From Turnera subulata (taxonomy: Eukaryota; Streptophyta; Magnoliopsida; Malpighiales; Passifloraceae), in contig JAKUCV010003276.1 of the NCBI GenBank assembly GCA_028386065.3, positions 62,001 to 126,000 on the forward strand: 64,000 nt of DNA, read 5' to 3'. The translations under genes and the position numbers were made by a program. Positions 44,666 through 56,884 of the stretch are shown here, one piece after another. Within the stretch, counting starts at the first letter, position 1, and every line of letters starts with the position of its first letter. Under the pieces are notes generated by a model. That model was given only the letters and a program-made list of their open reading frames with translations, made no database searches and had not been told where the DNA came from.

Positions 44666-44683
44666 TCCCCGTTAACGGCGCCA
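44666..44683 (-). other. Athila primer-binding site (copy B)
   Basis: Identical to 8751-8768. The CACTA right end is 25 bp away. Confidence 0.75.
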
Positions 44684-44687
44684 AAAA

Positions 44688-45975
44688 CTTGTTCGTCGTG
44701 AAACGTGCTGCAAGTGTACAGCGTTGCTGTAGTAAACGTGGTCGAATCATAGGGATTGGAAAATAACACTGTCCTTAGCACTTCTCAATTGATTAGACCA
44801 GTAAAAAACAATAAAGTAAGTAGGACGAGAATTGAGAGTAGTGTTTGTGATTAATAAACTATTTAAAAAAAAAAGTGTAAATATAGCCGACAATAAATAA
44901 AGACAGAGTAAATCGACTGGGGTTGAGTTCTGAAGGTAGAAAACGGAGTGATGGGTGACCTAGGTTCTCCGGGGTTCACTACAGTGTCGCTATCGGACTA
45001 CAATCCACTGTTCTGATGCTTTAACTCACCTACCTTGAAGGGCAACCTGACCTAAAGTGTTTATGACTACTGACACGTGTAGAAATAAACCTACCCTAGT
45101 TCTGAACAGCCCGCTTACGCTAGAGAAGCTCTTTCCCAGGGAGCAGTGTCGTTGTGTCGGGCGCTGTTATCCTCAACTAACCCCAAAGTCTCTCTCGACG
45201 ATCAGTAGGGGTAGAGATTTGATATAAAACGTTTTGAGTTCCTAGTTTCACCGCTAGGTCCTTCACTAAGGCGTCTAAAGTAGTGTTTGAGGGTGATCAA
45301 GTCGCAGATACTATTAAGCTCTCTATATCAAATCAAGGTAAAAACAAATCAAAGAAAACCAGAAACTTAATTATAAATCATAACATGAATCTGTAGCTAC
45401 ATCCCTTGAACCTAGATAGAAGATTTAGTTCATGTAGAAATATAAAAACATAGTGAATAATGTAAACATGGTTGTCAACATGACAAAAATAATAACCTAG
45501 AAAGTCATTTTTCTTCAGCCTTCAACTCTCTCTTATGCCGACTTCTTACTGGTATCTCCACGTCTGTCCTAGGGTTTTTATCTCTTCTCTATTTATATCT
45601 CAAGTCTTGAATTAAAACCCTAAGTCTTGCTGAATAAGTAGTCTTCATAAAAGTGGCAAAAATAAACTCTTTTCCATAAAAGGAAGCGTCCAAGTGCACC
45701 AGCTTCAAGCTCCTAGAATATAGGAGAAATTCGTCAAAAATAGAGTCCTGATTCAAAGCTTCATGCCGATAGCGTCGCTGTTGATAGTCTTGACCATTTG
45801 TACTAACAGCGGCGTTGTTGAACCAAAATTCGCGAAATAAACTCCAAATTTCACCAAAATGCACCTGAAGGCAACCAAGGGTAAGGAAAAGTATGTTTGA
45901 TGGTAAAATAAGTGATTTGATACCTAAATACAAGAATAATGATGAATGCAAGGCTAAAAGATGACAATGCATTCT
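44688..45975 (-). mobile_element. 5' LTR of the Athila-type element (copy B)
   Basis: Matches 8774-10020 throughout, and retains about 43 bp (near 44790-44835) that are missing in A between two caattga strings. The minus-strand TATA string atataaatag is kept near 45590-45600. Confidence 0.7.
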
Positions 45976-45999
45976 GTAAAATATAAATAAATTTCTTGC

Positions 46000-46388
46000 C
46001 TATCAAGCGGAAGAATTATATTGAATAGAAAAAATAACTTTTCTGTTTCTTATAGAATGGAGCCCATGAAATCTCTAGATCGGTCGTTTCTATGGATCAT
46101 CAACGTGACGATGTTGGTCGGGAATTAAATGACAAGGAAGTAATCCACATACTATAACCGAAGAACCCTAAACTGGAAAAAAGATGTGCTTTGGGAAAGA
46201 GAAGTGAGAAAGAAGAGAGAACAATACACAGAGTATCAAATCTCACGTTCTCTTCTATTTCTGTGAGGGCGGTTATAACACATAGTAACCCCAAAACTCT
46301 GGATTTTCCCAATAACAAAAAATTAGGGTTAGACTTGGGCTTCAGCCCACTAACTCATCATGGGTAGACCTATTAATAAAATCCTACA
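46000..46388 (-). repeat. LARD left (3') LTR, copy B
   Basis: Counterpart of 10045-10432. Direct repeat of 52640-53031 with roughly 10-15% differences by eye. Confidence 0.7.
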
Positions 46389-47897
46389 TCTCCCACTCGC
46401 ACATGATGAACAAAATCATCAATCTCTTCAACCACTTCCTATGGACAAGTAGGTCGTGTGACCAACATACTAGTAAGAGCTCTTTATTGTATATTTGTTA
46501 AGAGTATACAATAGCTCAAGTAGAAAAATCTATTGCACATCTGTTAAAAATATACAATAGAGTTCAAGTAGAGAAAGTATGTAAGTTCCCAGATGCATTT
46601 AGTTGCTTTTTTTGAGAAACACAGATCTCCATTCTCTATATGTATTCACAATTATATTTTACTGAAAAACATAAGCCACATTGCAAACACAAAGAAAAAA
46701 TGCAATACTCAATTATCTTCCCTTTTACTCAAAACTCTACATCTTAACTCAGCTGCTTTTCTGACATATCCCAATTAGGCCGAATCACTCATGGTCATTC
46801 TGAATATAGCCAAGATAGCAACACCAAGCTATGGTAATTTTTCAAGGCTCACACAACAAGGAAATGAGATCATATTTCCTACTCCTTAATTGGCACAAAG
46901 CACACACGGTATGAATCCATATGCCATAGTATTTTTCTCCATCCCTCATTGGAGCATATGTCATTAATAATACTGTGCAGGTATTAGTTCAAACACCCCT
47001 ACTGTTTAACTTGGGTTCACCACTCTATTGTTTTCCAATAGAACCCTACCTAGCTTTTGAACAGACAAGATAAATATTACTCTGTTTTATCTTCGGTCAA
47101 TCATGACTGACCTCATCTTGAACAATATCAAGGCGACAATATGTTTTGAATCAGGCTCTTACAGAATAAGTACTTAACTTATTCTTGACTTAAAACTGTC
47201 TTACCCCTATGACCCACCTAAGTCATAGAGATGGCTACTCGTGTGAGAGAGGTAACTTGTCTGTTAGACATATCTTTTGATGAGCATGGCACTAAGCCTC
47301 TCATCCCATCATATGCACCTAGCATATGTCCACACATGTACATAACATGTATTCTGTGTATATGAATGTTTACACAAAACGGCATTGTATAAATCCAAAG
47401 ATTTATAGTGAATATAAAGTTGAGGGAAATAACAATAATAGAAAATTATTACATTTAATTCTTACTAAACCTATTTGTTCCATTTAACTAACAAATGAAT
47501 CTTTCCAAAATAGGTTTGGTGACTTTGTACTAACATATCACCAGTAAGAATATACTTTATATTCACTACCTTATGTGAAATATCAATGTGTTTCTGTCTT
47601 ATCATAGTACCACCAATTCCTCACACAAGAATATCACTGCATGAATACCACAATAGATAATCATTAAGGGAACCATGCCTCATGCATTATCCCTAATGAC
47701 TAAACTATTTTAGCCATACAATTTTGTACTATAGATGATAGAATTATAGATTCAATTCCTACCATTGACAAGACCATGTTTGACAAGATGGTAAGACTAC
47801 ACATAGTCCAAGATCACCACTATAGTCAACATGCATATAAGCTTTGAAGCAGAACATATCTCTTGAAAGCTTACAATATAGTTTATCATACTCTTGA

Positions 47898-47915
47898 ATA
47901 TCAAAGTACTTCCTT
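47898..47915. other. LINE empty site (18 bp deleted in copy A)
   Basis: atatcaaagtacttcctt lies between the flanks that border the 3.9-kb LINE in copy A. It is the undisturbed pre-insertion sequence. Confidence 0.88.
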
Positions 47916-50823
47916 AACTGTCATCTAATTGTCATATCCAAGATTGAGCCGGTAACTATTTACCATTTCAACAAGATAACAAATATCTTGTCTGGTATAT
48001 AATAAAGCATACAATAGACTCTTATGACATTAGAATAAGGCATATTTGCCAAGCATTATTTAAGTTTGATAACAGTGTTGGTGGCTCAGGTTATTGCCCT
48101 TGGCAACAAATGTATCTATAGGCTTAGAGTCATGCATACAAAATTCTGAGGATCATGACCCTCAAAGTGTATGCTATTCCCCCTCCACGTCCTACATTTC
48201 CCAAAAATGAAGGACAATTCATAATATAGATACAAGGAAATTCTTATACTTTCCAGCCAACAAAGTGGCGCGGACGTAAGGCAATAAAGTCGCTTATGAC
48301 TAGTTGATCTCGATATAATGGGCATCATCTATCATTACAAAAATGAAGATGTCTTGGTTACAAAACCTTAACAACCATTATGTAGAAGAATTATAGAGTC
48401 CACAAATGGACTTGAATAGGCATACACTGAGTGTCCTTGCCCTTTTACAGCTAAAAACATATAGTTTATTGCATGTAAATTTCTTCTAACTTTCCACTAA
48501 GAAAAGTAATTATCACATCCACTTGATGTAATTCGAGATTAAACACATTCACTGGCTCATCAGCACTTAGCATGATGTTTGGAGAACTCATTTGTTCTCA
48601 AAAGCCTCACATCTTTTACTACACTCAACTTTAGTTTGATTGCATGAAGTACAACTCATGTTGTCTTTAATCCAATCATCTTTAGTCTTATAAGAAACAA
48701 ACGTTTCAGGTTCCCCTCTACAGAAAAGGTTACACTGTGAGAGCCTTTTGGTACACTTGATCAGTACCGTTCATGTAAAGTGTCGTCTCAGTTCCACATC
48801 GTAACCACTTTCCAGGCATTGGATTTAATGAAACAAATTCATTATAATCCAATTGCTCCCACTAGGATCAAAATTTTCGGGGACTAATCAATACTCAACT
48901 GATTTATCCCAAGTTAGTGTTCTTGATCATGTTTCTTATGTTAACTTTTCTTAAAAAACTCATTTTTCAAGAACATTTTGGAGAACATCAGGTTATCGTA
49001 AGCCTGACCATTTCTAGAAGAATCAAATTCTTCTCTCCGTAACAACATCTTGTTGTGGAGTTTTAAGATTAGTTAACTATTCAACTAATCCTACTTCATC
49101 ACTTATTTATATGAACCAATCATACAAATATCATGGCCCTAGCCATCTGCTTTGATATAACTATCAAGCTGATTCTCCACACGGTTCATAAACCATCAAT
49201 GGCACTCAATAGCACAAGATTTATGAAAAATCAATAAAAGTGAAGAAATAGTAGGCACTATGCCTTGCCCTCACATTTAATTTGACCACATATGTCAAAA
49301 TGGATTAATTGCAAATGATATTTTGCTCTGCAGTGTAATTTGGAATGATTTCCTTGTCACCTTCCCCTCATGAAAGAACTCATACAAATGAAGTTCAATC
49401 TTTAAAAATGAACCCAATAAGCACACATTGGCGAAACAGTTCACTCTTTATTGATCCATATGATCAAAAATAGAATGACATAAATTCACATCATCAACCA
49501 CTTAGAATGAAGATATAAATAGGGGAAGTTTGGAATTATTTGAAACATATTCATTATCCAGAAAAGACAAGATAAACATACCAAAAAACACCCATAAAGG
49601 TTAGTGTAGTAGAACAAATCTACTCCCACTAGAAACAAAATTTTGTCAAGTTCGAAGAACGTAGCATTTACCATGTAGATTTAGGATTTTGACCCTTACA
49701 CGATCAGTCTAATCCTTTAACTTTCTCCTGAGAGTCAATTTACTACATGAACTTACTTTGATTCAATCGAATTTTGACAATTGTATACAAATGATCCTGG
49801 ATCATTTATTACACAATTTGTAGATACTGATTCAACTATCCAATTGATGATTGATTCAAGTAACAAACAGCACTAAACTGTCTGTAATTTATGAAAGACA
49901 TACCTTCTTAAAAGTGATGCACAAAGCACCAAAATATATTTATTATCCACAGTTAAAGCACTTAGCTTTACCTTGTCTCTACCCTCTAGATAAGTATGAA
50001 CTTTTTCCCATTATCACAATTAAATTTATTTTGAGTCTTCTTTGATTTTTACCACATCTGGCAAACAGACTTATCAATTGGTAATATTACCAATATAAGT
50101 ATTTTTAGCCACAAAGGCACTTCTTTGAGTAGTCCTTTTGGCCACCCACAGGTATTCCAGTACTTACTCAAATTGACAAACAATATTATCAGAAGTAGTG
50201 GTAAAAACAAATGACAGTTGGAATATCTTCGTTCCTTACCAAGTAAGTGACCATTATCACTTACTCCTGTCTAAGTTTGGTTAAGGATACACCGCCAAAC
50301 GTAATTTTAAAAGTAGTCCAAAAGTTACAAAAACTTTGGATTCTCATAACCACACACATAGCATGAGAAAGAATTTCTTCCTCTTGCTCAAAAGCTAGAG
50401 GTCTCTCTCTATCTTCTATAGGCTCACCCTTTATGGATTTTCAGAGTACAAAAAATCACACTAATCCAACATATTGGATTTTCATGCATTCAAGACTTTA
50501 CAAATACCATCCCAAAAATTTCTCAACTCATGAGGTTTAACGATGATATTATTTCACACAACAGTCAATAATAAACTATAACACATTGTATTAAAGCAAA
50601 TATAATCACATAAAATTATAGAGGACGCCACAACATATATATAAGAATCATTTATACTTCATATAATAAATAAAATAAATAGCTAACATCCTTCTAAGCA
50701 TAAAATCGAAAAATCCATCAAAGTGCATCATCATTCATGCTTAAAAGAATAATTAACTATTTCATAATATTCAGTAGTATAAAGTAATTTCAACTCCCAC
50801 TAGGAATAAACACCAAGTTTTTC

Positions 50824-51660
50824 TTAGGTGAGAGATAGATAATTAACACATAATTATCTAATTTTATTGAGAGCACTTATTTTATTCTAAAAGTCAATCA
50901 CATAGTTTGAATTCAAGAATAAAATTAGCAATCAACCCACTGATAATTAACACATAATTATCTGGTATTATTAAGTGCACATAATTTTTATTAAAGGAGA
51001 TAACACATAGTTAAATCCAAAAATAAAAAATTTGCAATTAATAATTTATTAAAGAAACTCATTCTTTAATCAAACGCCTCTGAAATAGATAATTAACATA
51101 TAATTTTCCAACATTATAAAAAACATAAATTTTTCATTTAAGAATAACACATAGTTAATTCTTAAATAAAAGCTAACAATGAAAAATTTATTAAAAATCT
51201 CATTCTCTAAAGTTATTTTTTCATGAATTAGATAATGAACAAATAATTACATAAAAATTGATTGAAGGCACTTCATTTAATTTATCATCTAACACATAGT
51301 TAGATTAAAATAAAAAAGCACTCAATCATACATTAAAGAAATTCATTCTTTAATAAAAGTATTATTTTTCACAAACTAGACAATTAACATAAAATTATCC
51401 AATATGATTGACTTTACTTTATTTTATTTAAAATCTAACACAAAGTTAGTTTAAATAAAAATAAGCAAATAATCAATCATAAATAAAGAAACTTATTCTT
51501 TAATATTATTTTATACACACTAGATAATTAACATATAATTATCTAATGCAATTGAAGATACTTAATTTAATTTGTCATCTAACACATAGTTAGAATAAAA
51601 TAAATCCATACCTTCAATCATAAATTAAAGAAATACATACTTTAATTTATTTTGTATAAA
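50824..51660. repeat. Degenerate ~146-bp tandem array inside the LARD (copy B)
   Basis: Same array as 18670-19510, with cores from 50838 to 51523. Confidence 0.8.
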
Positions 51661-51949
51661 AAAATGATTGTGAATAATAATACAAACGAACCCATAAATG
51701 TAGGACATTAAGCCCATATTAGCCCATTAACCCTAAATGAGCACATAAATTTTCAAGGCCATAAAAATGAACATTAAAAATTTTAGGCCCAAAAGTAGCT
51801 CGGCTCGGCCCAGCCAAACAAATCGGCTCGGCCCAACACGAGAACGGCTTAGCTTGAAACTGATTCGGCTCGTTCTGTAGTTCGGCTTGGCTAAAAAATC
51901 GGCTTGCGGACAGCATAGTGTCTTTTACATTTTTTTTTGAAATATCACA

Positions 51950-52500
51950 CACGTGTGAAGCATATGGAGTGGAGTGAAACCTTAGGGTTTCATCTCTTTC
52001 TCCCCCAACATTCAAACGCTGCAGCCGCTGCCGCGAAGAGGCTGGCCGGAATCTTTTTCGAAAACTGGCGACTAATGCCGCCGGAGGAAATGCCACGCAG
52101 GCGCAACAACCACAACACGGAAAGGGAGCACACTGCCCGACTCCCGCTCGCGATGCTCGACCAGATCGAGCCCGCGAGTAGCAGGCCTGCTGCCGCACTG
52201 CTGCCTGAGCCACAGCTCACTCATCCTTGCCGGAGAAGACGACCTTCACGGAGGAGACGCCACGCCAAGGGAGATAAGAGCGGGGGCAGCAAGCCACGAA
52301 GGCCGCCGATCAAAACGCTTCCTCCTGCAGCAGCGACGAACGCCGCCGCCTTCATCTCCCTGAACCACCCTCGCGTGGACACGAGCACGAAGCCCGTGTC
52401 TCCCATGCCTCATCGCATCACAGCCTGAATCCAACCACCTGCAAAGCGGGAGCTCGAGCACAAAGCCCGGTCGCCGCCTCTGCTCAAGGCGAACCACCGC
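51950..52500. other. GC-rich leader segment of the LARD (copy B)
   Basis: Counterpart of 19790-20310 with about 50 extra bases (52143-52190). Here a plus frame of 163 codons (51937-52428) and a minus frame (52503-52246) are open, but they have low-complexity Ala/Arg/Pro content and are not kept in copy A. I do not call a gene. Confidence 0.5.
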
Positions 52501-52591
52501 CAATTACTTTTCCAAAAGGTAGAAATTATCCACCGATTGAATTTAATTATTTTACACAAAAACAATAAATCAATCCGGATATAATATCTAT

Positions 52592-52604
52592 GGCTCCGCT
52601 ACCA
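52592..52604 (-). other. LARD primer-binding site (copy B)
   Basis: Minus-strand TGGTAGCGGAGCC, identical to copy A and to the copia site at 59211-59223. Confidence 0.65.
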
Positions 52605-53031
52605 ACGTTGGGAATTTAGACATGTTTAACAAATAAACATTCTATGCACAACGGAAGAATTAAATTCAATAGGAAAGAAAACTTATCTGTTTCTATTAGA
52701 TTGGAGCCCTTGTAATCTTTGGATCAGTCGTTCCTCTGGATCATCAGCGTGACGATGTTGGCCGGGAATTAAATCACAAGGAAGTAATCCACGTACCACA
52801 ACCTAAGAATCCTAAACTGGAAAAGAGATGTGCTTTGGGAGAGAGAAGAGAGAAAGAAGAGAGAACAGTACACAGAGTATCAATTCTCACGTTCTCTTCT
52901 TTTTCTGTGAGGGTGATTATAACACATAGTAACCCCAAACTCAGGATTTTCCTAATAACAAAATATTAGGGTTAGACTTGGGCTTCAACCCACTAACTCA
53001 TCATGGGTGGGCCCATTAATGAAATCATACA
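52605..53031 (-). repeat. LARD right (5') LTR, copy B, complete
   Basis: 427 bp from the primer site to atcataca. The last part (ttagacttgggcttcaaccc to the end) is what copy A lost in its deletion. Confidence 0.78.
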
Positions 53032-53529
53032 GGTGTAGTGGGCAAGGACCAGATCAAGTGGAACCCCTATGAGACTGGGAATGTGTGGAACCAAGGCATC
53101 TAGAAAAATGTTCGTGGGGGAAATGGACAGGCGACCGTGTGCTTCGGAGTCCTTGAAAATGCAGTGGTGGCCAGTGTTGAGGTCAAACTTCTTAACGCTG
53201 ACATTGAAAATCCTACTGACGTTTATGGATGGGTGAAGGCTGCTAAAAGCTTTGAGGAGATGGAGCTGTTTAGCAAGAGAAGTGATGAGTGTGTGAAGGT
53301 GAAGCAGGGGGAGCTCATCCCACTCACAAGGTCCACAGTGGTTGCCCCCAATGGGCAATCCCCTGAGGATTAGTGCTTTTATGTATGATAAGAAGGATCT
53401 TTTTGCTAATGAATGTTTTGCTAATGGTTATGCAATGTTGACCCCTGAAACCTAGGGAACAGACAAGCAAAACATTCGTGGCCCCAACGGCCAGGTCGAA
53501 GTCCAGGTTACTTGGATTCTCTTTTAGTT
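53032..53529 (+). pseudogene. Remnant of a beta-rich plant protein, DUF6598-like pattern
   Basis: It begins directly at the LARD LTR edge. The frame has KWNPYETGNVWNQGI, a stop (53098-53103 region), then VEVKLLNADIENPTDVYGWV and LFSKRSDECVKVKQGELIPL. After a frame change near 53352 it has LRISAFMYDKKDLFANEC and, after another stop, GPNGQVEVQVTW at the end. The order 'DvYG.i.a', 'lF.r..De.v.v..g..ipL.rs' and a closing 'G..G.VeVkVtW' recalls the DUF6598 / jasmonate-induced-protein type module. That similarity is from memory of the pattern and is weak. Two stops and one frameshift rule out a working gene. It is absent from block A because of the deletion there. Confidence 0.4.
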
Positions 53530-53879
53530 AATTAGTTACATATGGTAATGCTAGGTGGTGGGGCACTACCTGGGGAGGCTTCATTGCAAGCTAGCTAGCT
53601 AGTACCTAAAATAATAGCTAGTACGCAAAATAAACTGCCTCAGGCTCAGGATGAAGAATAAATAAGTCATCGTATGATGTCAGTCCGTCCAAATAGAAGC
53701 CACCACTATAGTACTCTAGCTAGCCTGTGGGTGGCTTATCTTTGTAATATATATTGTGTGATCTATGTTCTATCGTATCGTGTGAAGCAGAGACCTAAAT
53801 AAATGAGATCTATGTTCTACTTATAGTGTTGGTGCTTTTTTACAACATTGACTTTACGCCATTAATTTTATGCCAGTTT
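53530..53879. other. Spacer, no gene
   Basis: AT-rich, with ctagctagctag-type short repeats near 53592. It may be the 3' flank of the preceding pseudogene. Confidence 0.45.
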
Positions 53880-54249
53880 CGGAACAAAGCTCCGATGTTG
53901 AACTTAGTCTCTGGGTGTTCCATTCGATTCTGGGAAGATGATTGGACCGGCGGTGGCTGCCTGATGTTCCACTTCACCCCACACATGATGACCTGAGAGT
54001 CTGGAAGGATACTCAGGATGGCGCAGGCGCCTATTCTGTTAGGGCCTTTACGGTCAAAGCATTTTATCTGGTTCTCACTTCCCCCCTTAAGGTTGAACGT
54101 TGGGTATGGCTCGCTCTCCATCATGGCATCCCCACCAAAGATGTCCTTCGCCATAGGGGGATTATCTCCCTGGCCAGGTTGGTTTGTGTAATGTGCAATG
54201 CTAGTCTTGAAACAAGAGATCACCTGTTGCTTCACTTTTCCTTTTCCTA
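53880..54249 (+). pseudogene. LINE ORF2 fragment (post-RT region and zf-RVT), copy B
   Basis: An upstream frame reads IRFWEDDWTGGG, the conserved 'v.fW.DdW' motif after RT. The frame 53942-54250 gives AYSVRAFTVKAFY, LKVERWVWLALHHGIPTKD, LRHRGIISLARLVCVMCN and HLLLHFSFS, the zf-RVT domain. One frame change separates the two. It is a fuller copy of the fragment at 20784. Confidence 0.8.
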
Positions 54250-54512
54250 GCTCTTATGGTCTAGTTTGTGGTGGAATTGTGCAACTCTGTCTCGCTGCCA
54301 ATCTAGAGGATGCAGGTGGGTTATTCGGCTTTTATTATCAGAAATTCAACCATCTTCATTCATGCAACTTTTACACAGTTTATCCAAAACGTATAATTTT
54401 TCCCATTGATATTGAACTCACCCAGTGGATTATGGGGTGCAGCGTTGTACATATCTGCACTGGCACATATGATTGATTGATCTCACTTGTTCAAAAACTC
54501 TGACATTCTAAG

Positions 54513-55058
54513 TCAAGCTTGTAGATTTTTTTTTCCAGGACGAAGTAATTCATTAGCTTCTAATAAATCATTACACAAATTAAAACCCAAATCCACAGGT
54601 GGATCATTTACCCAGTTACTAGGGCATGTTCTTGACACAACAGCTTTCGCCACCCAATCTGCGGCTCTATTCACCGAGCGTGGGATACATAGGAAGTTAC
54701 ACTCGGAAAACAGCCTACTTCTTTGCCTAATAGCAAGTACAATAGTTCTAACCTCTAAAGGAATATCCTCTCCTCTTCCGTGGATTGCCTTCCACAAGAG
54801 ATATGAGTCAGTCTCGAAGATTACCGGCTGGTAATTTCTAGCAAAGGCTAGATTGACCGCTTCTCGGAGAGCTAGTGCTTCTATCTGTAAAGCACTTGAA
54901 CCTTGGGGTTTAAAAGCCACCCCATCAACCATAATGCCATCACTATCTCGGCATATGATGCCAGCTCCCGCTTCCATGGTTGCCGCTTTGAAAGCCCCAT
55001 CCACATTGATTTTCACCGAGCCATACTGTGGTCTCATCCATCGCTCATCCTCCCCCAT
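54513..55058 (-). CDS. RNase H (RVT_3) fragment of a LINE, open frame
   Basis: 181 codons on the minus strand with the four catalytic acids of RNase H1-type domains: D20 (VKINVDGAF), E60 (QIEALALREA), D84 (IFETDSYLLW) and D134 (VNRAADWVAK). This domain follows zf-RVT in many plant LINE ORF2 proteins and degrades the RNA strand of the hybrid. The ATG at 55058 is 5 bp from the insertion edge, so the true protein was longer. At the other end the frame runs through the A run and into flanking DNA before a stop. Block A has the empty site (21222-21234). It is a truncated insertion, and expression is doubtful. Confidence 0.8.
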   Translation of the reverse strand: MGEDERWMRPQYGSVKINVDGAFKAATMEAGAGIICRDSDGIMVDGVAFKPQGSSALQIEALALREAVNLAFARNYQPVIFETDSYLLWKAIHGRGEDIPLEVRTIVLAIRQRSRLFSECNFLCIPRSVNRAADWVAKAVVSRTCPSNWVNDPPVDLGFNLCNDLLEANELLRPGKKNLQA

Positions 55059-55063
55059 GGCTG
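54530..55063 (-). mobile_element. RNase-H-bearing LINE fragment insertion, copy B specific
   Basis: Copy A reads gtagatttt-gattgatc. Copy B reads gtaga, nine T, then this insertion, then ttttgattgatc. The insertion has a T run on its left (A tail on the minus strand) and at most a 4-bp tttt duplication. It happened after the block duplication. Confidence 0.85.
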
Positions 55064-55999
55064 TTTTGATTGATCTTCGTTGGTTGAATTAGTGATTTGG
55101 AAAGTTGTGTAGTGTTTATTTGTCCTTCGCTGACAGCTTGTCTCTCCTACACAATTCTTTATCTGTCCTGGTTAAAGAGCACCCTTACAATGATGGCAGG
55201 GTTGCTTTTGTGTAACTTACAATTCTGTCTCGATTGCTTGGGTTTCATCTCATCATATTGAACAAAAACATCATTTTATTATTTTTGTTATTACATTTAT
55301 CCGATTGGGAGATTCCTTCTCATTTCTCAAGGTTACTGTGCCGAGTTTTGTACGTACTCTCTCAAACAATATTGGTAATTGACGAAATGAAAAATGACCT
55401 TCATAACAGGAGAGCTGCATACTGATGTGAACAGACAAATGGAGAGTAGAAAGACAGCAGATTCTACGGCAGAATCTGAGGCCATAGAGGCAAAAAAGAC
55501 GGAGAAAAATACTTGTCTAACCTTGAAACAAATTTAAGTATCCTATAGAATCAACCAAACTCATAAAGAAATTAATAATCACAATGTACGTACGTAGTAT
55601 ACTAAACCATAACTATCCTAGAGGATACTTGTTGTACGAGAAAAAATACATTTTCTTCTTTTCAAAGTAAATAGAATACAAGAATGTGGATGTGTGATTC
55701 TGAAATACTCGCAGTCGATCAAATCTAAGGTCTTCCACACAAGTGCAAAGAAATAAGCAAGAATGTATGAAGGGATCTAGATCGTCAAGCGTGGCGGTAG
55801 TACTACTCCAACAAACTATAAGGAGGCCCAATAAATAAATAAGCAATAACTTTGGCCAATGCAAAGTTAGACTATAGATTTTCCTATTGTTTATCCTCTC
55901 CCCAACCCTAGTATAATTTTATCCAACCCATCACTACAAATTCATTTGCAATTGAGTCAAGTAGTTTGGATCATCGCTTGATGGATGCTAATTTTTTAT
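55064..55999. other. Unassigned duplicated sequence, no supported gene
   Basis: Counterpart of 21227-22152. No gene, RNA or element end recognised. Confidence 0.5.
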
Positions 56000-56000
56000 G

Positions 56001-56781
56001 GATTAAAGATTTATTTCATCCCTGTGTTCGGCGCTAAAGTTGAAATTCATCCCTGTGTTGGATTTTAGCTTCTTTTCATCCCTCTGTTTTCCCTAATTGG
56101 CCTACTTTGATCCCTCTCGCCGGAACCCGGTGAAAAATGCTGACGTGACAAGTTTTTTCGGCGCCACATAAGCATATGTGGAATCCACATGTCAGCTCGA
56201 ACCAACATATCGAACCGACTCCACCCGACCGGTTCGCCCATTAAAAACCCATTTTGGAAATTCGGTTTGTCCATTTTTCTTCCATTTTCCCCTTTTTTCT
56301 TAAAATTGTTTCTATAAAACTTTTGACTGAACTAAAAATTTGTTTTAAAAAACAACTTATAATAATTAAATAATAACATATAATATAATTTATTATTTAA
56401 TTAGTATAAGTTATTATTTTATTTCTAAAATAATTTTTAATTTAATGAAAATTTTTAAGGAAATTAAATTTTAAGAAAAAATAAAAGAATAAAAAATAAG
56501 TTTTTTTGTAGGTGAACCAATTGGGTCTAATTGGTTTGATTTGGGTGGGCAAACCGAACGGTCTAACCGGTTCGATTTGTTGGTTCGACCTGACATGTGG
56601 TTTCCACCTACGCTGACGTGGCGCCGAAAAATTTGCCACATCAGCATTTTCCCCGGATTCCGACGAGAGGGATCAAAGTGGACCAACTAGGAGAAACAGA
56701 AGGAAAAAAAAATCCAAAATCTAACACAAGGATGAATTCCAACTTTAGCGCCCGACACAAGGATGAAACAAGTCTTTAATC
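56001..56781. mobile_element. Fold-back (MULE-like) MITE with ~235-bp terminal inverted repeats
   Basis: The left arm (56001 to about 56260) and the inverse of the right arm (56781 back to about 56535) agree over about 235 bp: gattaaag..tt.tttcatcc.tgtgt, ggcgctaaagttg.aattcatcc, ttcggcgccac and acatgtca. The loop (about 56280-56520) is AT-rich and non-coding. Long inverted arms suit Mutator-like fold-back elements. I see no clean TSD (flanks ttttttat and tattatttt only roughly agree). Confidence 0.8.
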
Positions 56782-56884
56782 TATTATTTTATTGTGGAAT
56801 CAACTGGGGTGATATCTTCCGTACATGTATGAAGATTTTGAGAGTATTACAGGTGATGGGCTCATAATTATTGGATTCCAAAAT

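Larger units (their letters stand above)
45980..53031 (-). mobile_element. Large LTR element without gag/pol (LARD), copy B, both LTRs present
   Basis: The left LTR (to 46388) ends at cctaca, with the purine tract beside it (46389-46397). The right LTR (52605-53031) ends at atcataca. The primer site TGGTAGCGGAGCC (minus) is at 52604-52592. The interior, about 6.2 kb, has no Gag or Pol frame. It contains the 146-bp array (about 50824-51660) and the GC-rich leader (about 51960-52500). The two LTRs show more differences from each other than from their counterparts in block A, so the element predates the block duplication. Confidence 0.78.
37526..56049. repeat. Segmental duplication, copy B (direct repeat of 1267-22201)
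   Basis: Same order and orientation as copy A. Copy B keeps the LINE-free target site (47898-47915), the whole LARD right LTR and a 1.1-kb stretch behind it. It has gained an RNase-H-bearing insertion (about 54530-55063) and lost part of the Athila protease near 37928. Confidence 0.92.

Noticed and set aside
51937..52428. 163-codon plus-strand frame in the GC-rich LARD leader
   Set aside because: Low-complexity Ala/Arg/Pro composition, broken in copy A, with open frames on both strands as expected for GC-rich DNA.
53592..53620. ctagctagctag repeat as a possible regulatory site
   Set aside because: Very short simple repeat with no context supporting a function.
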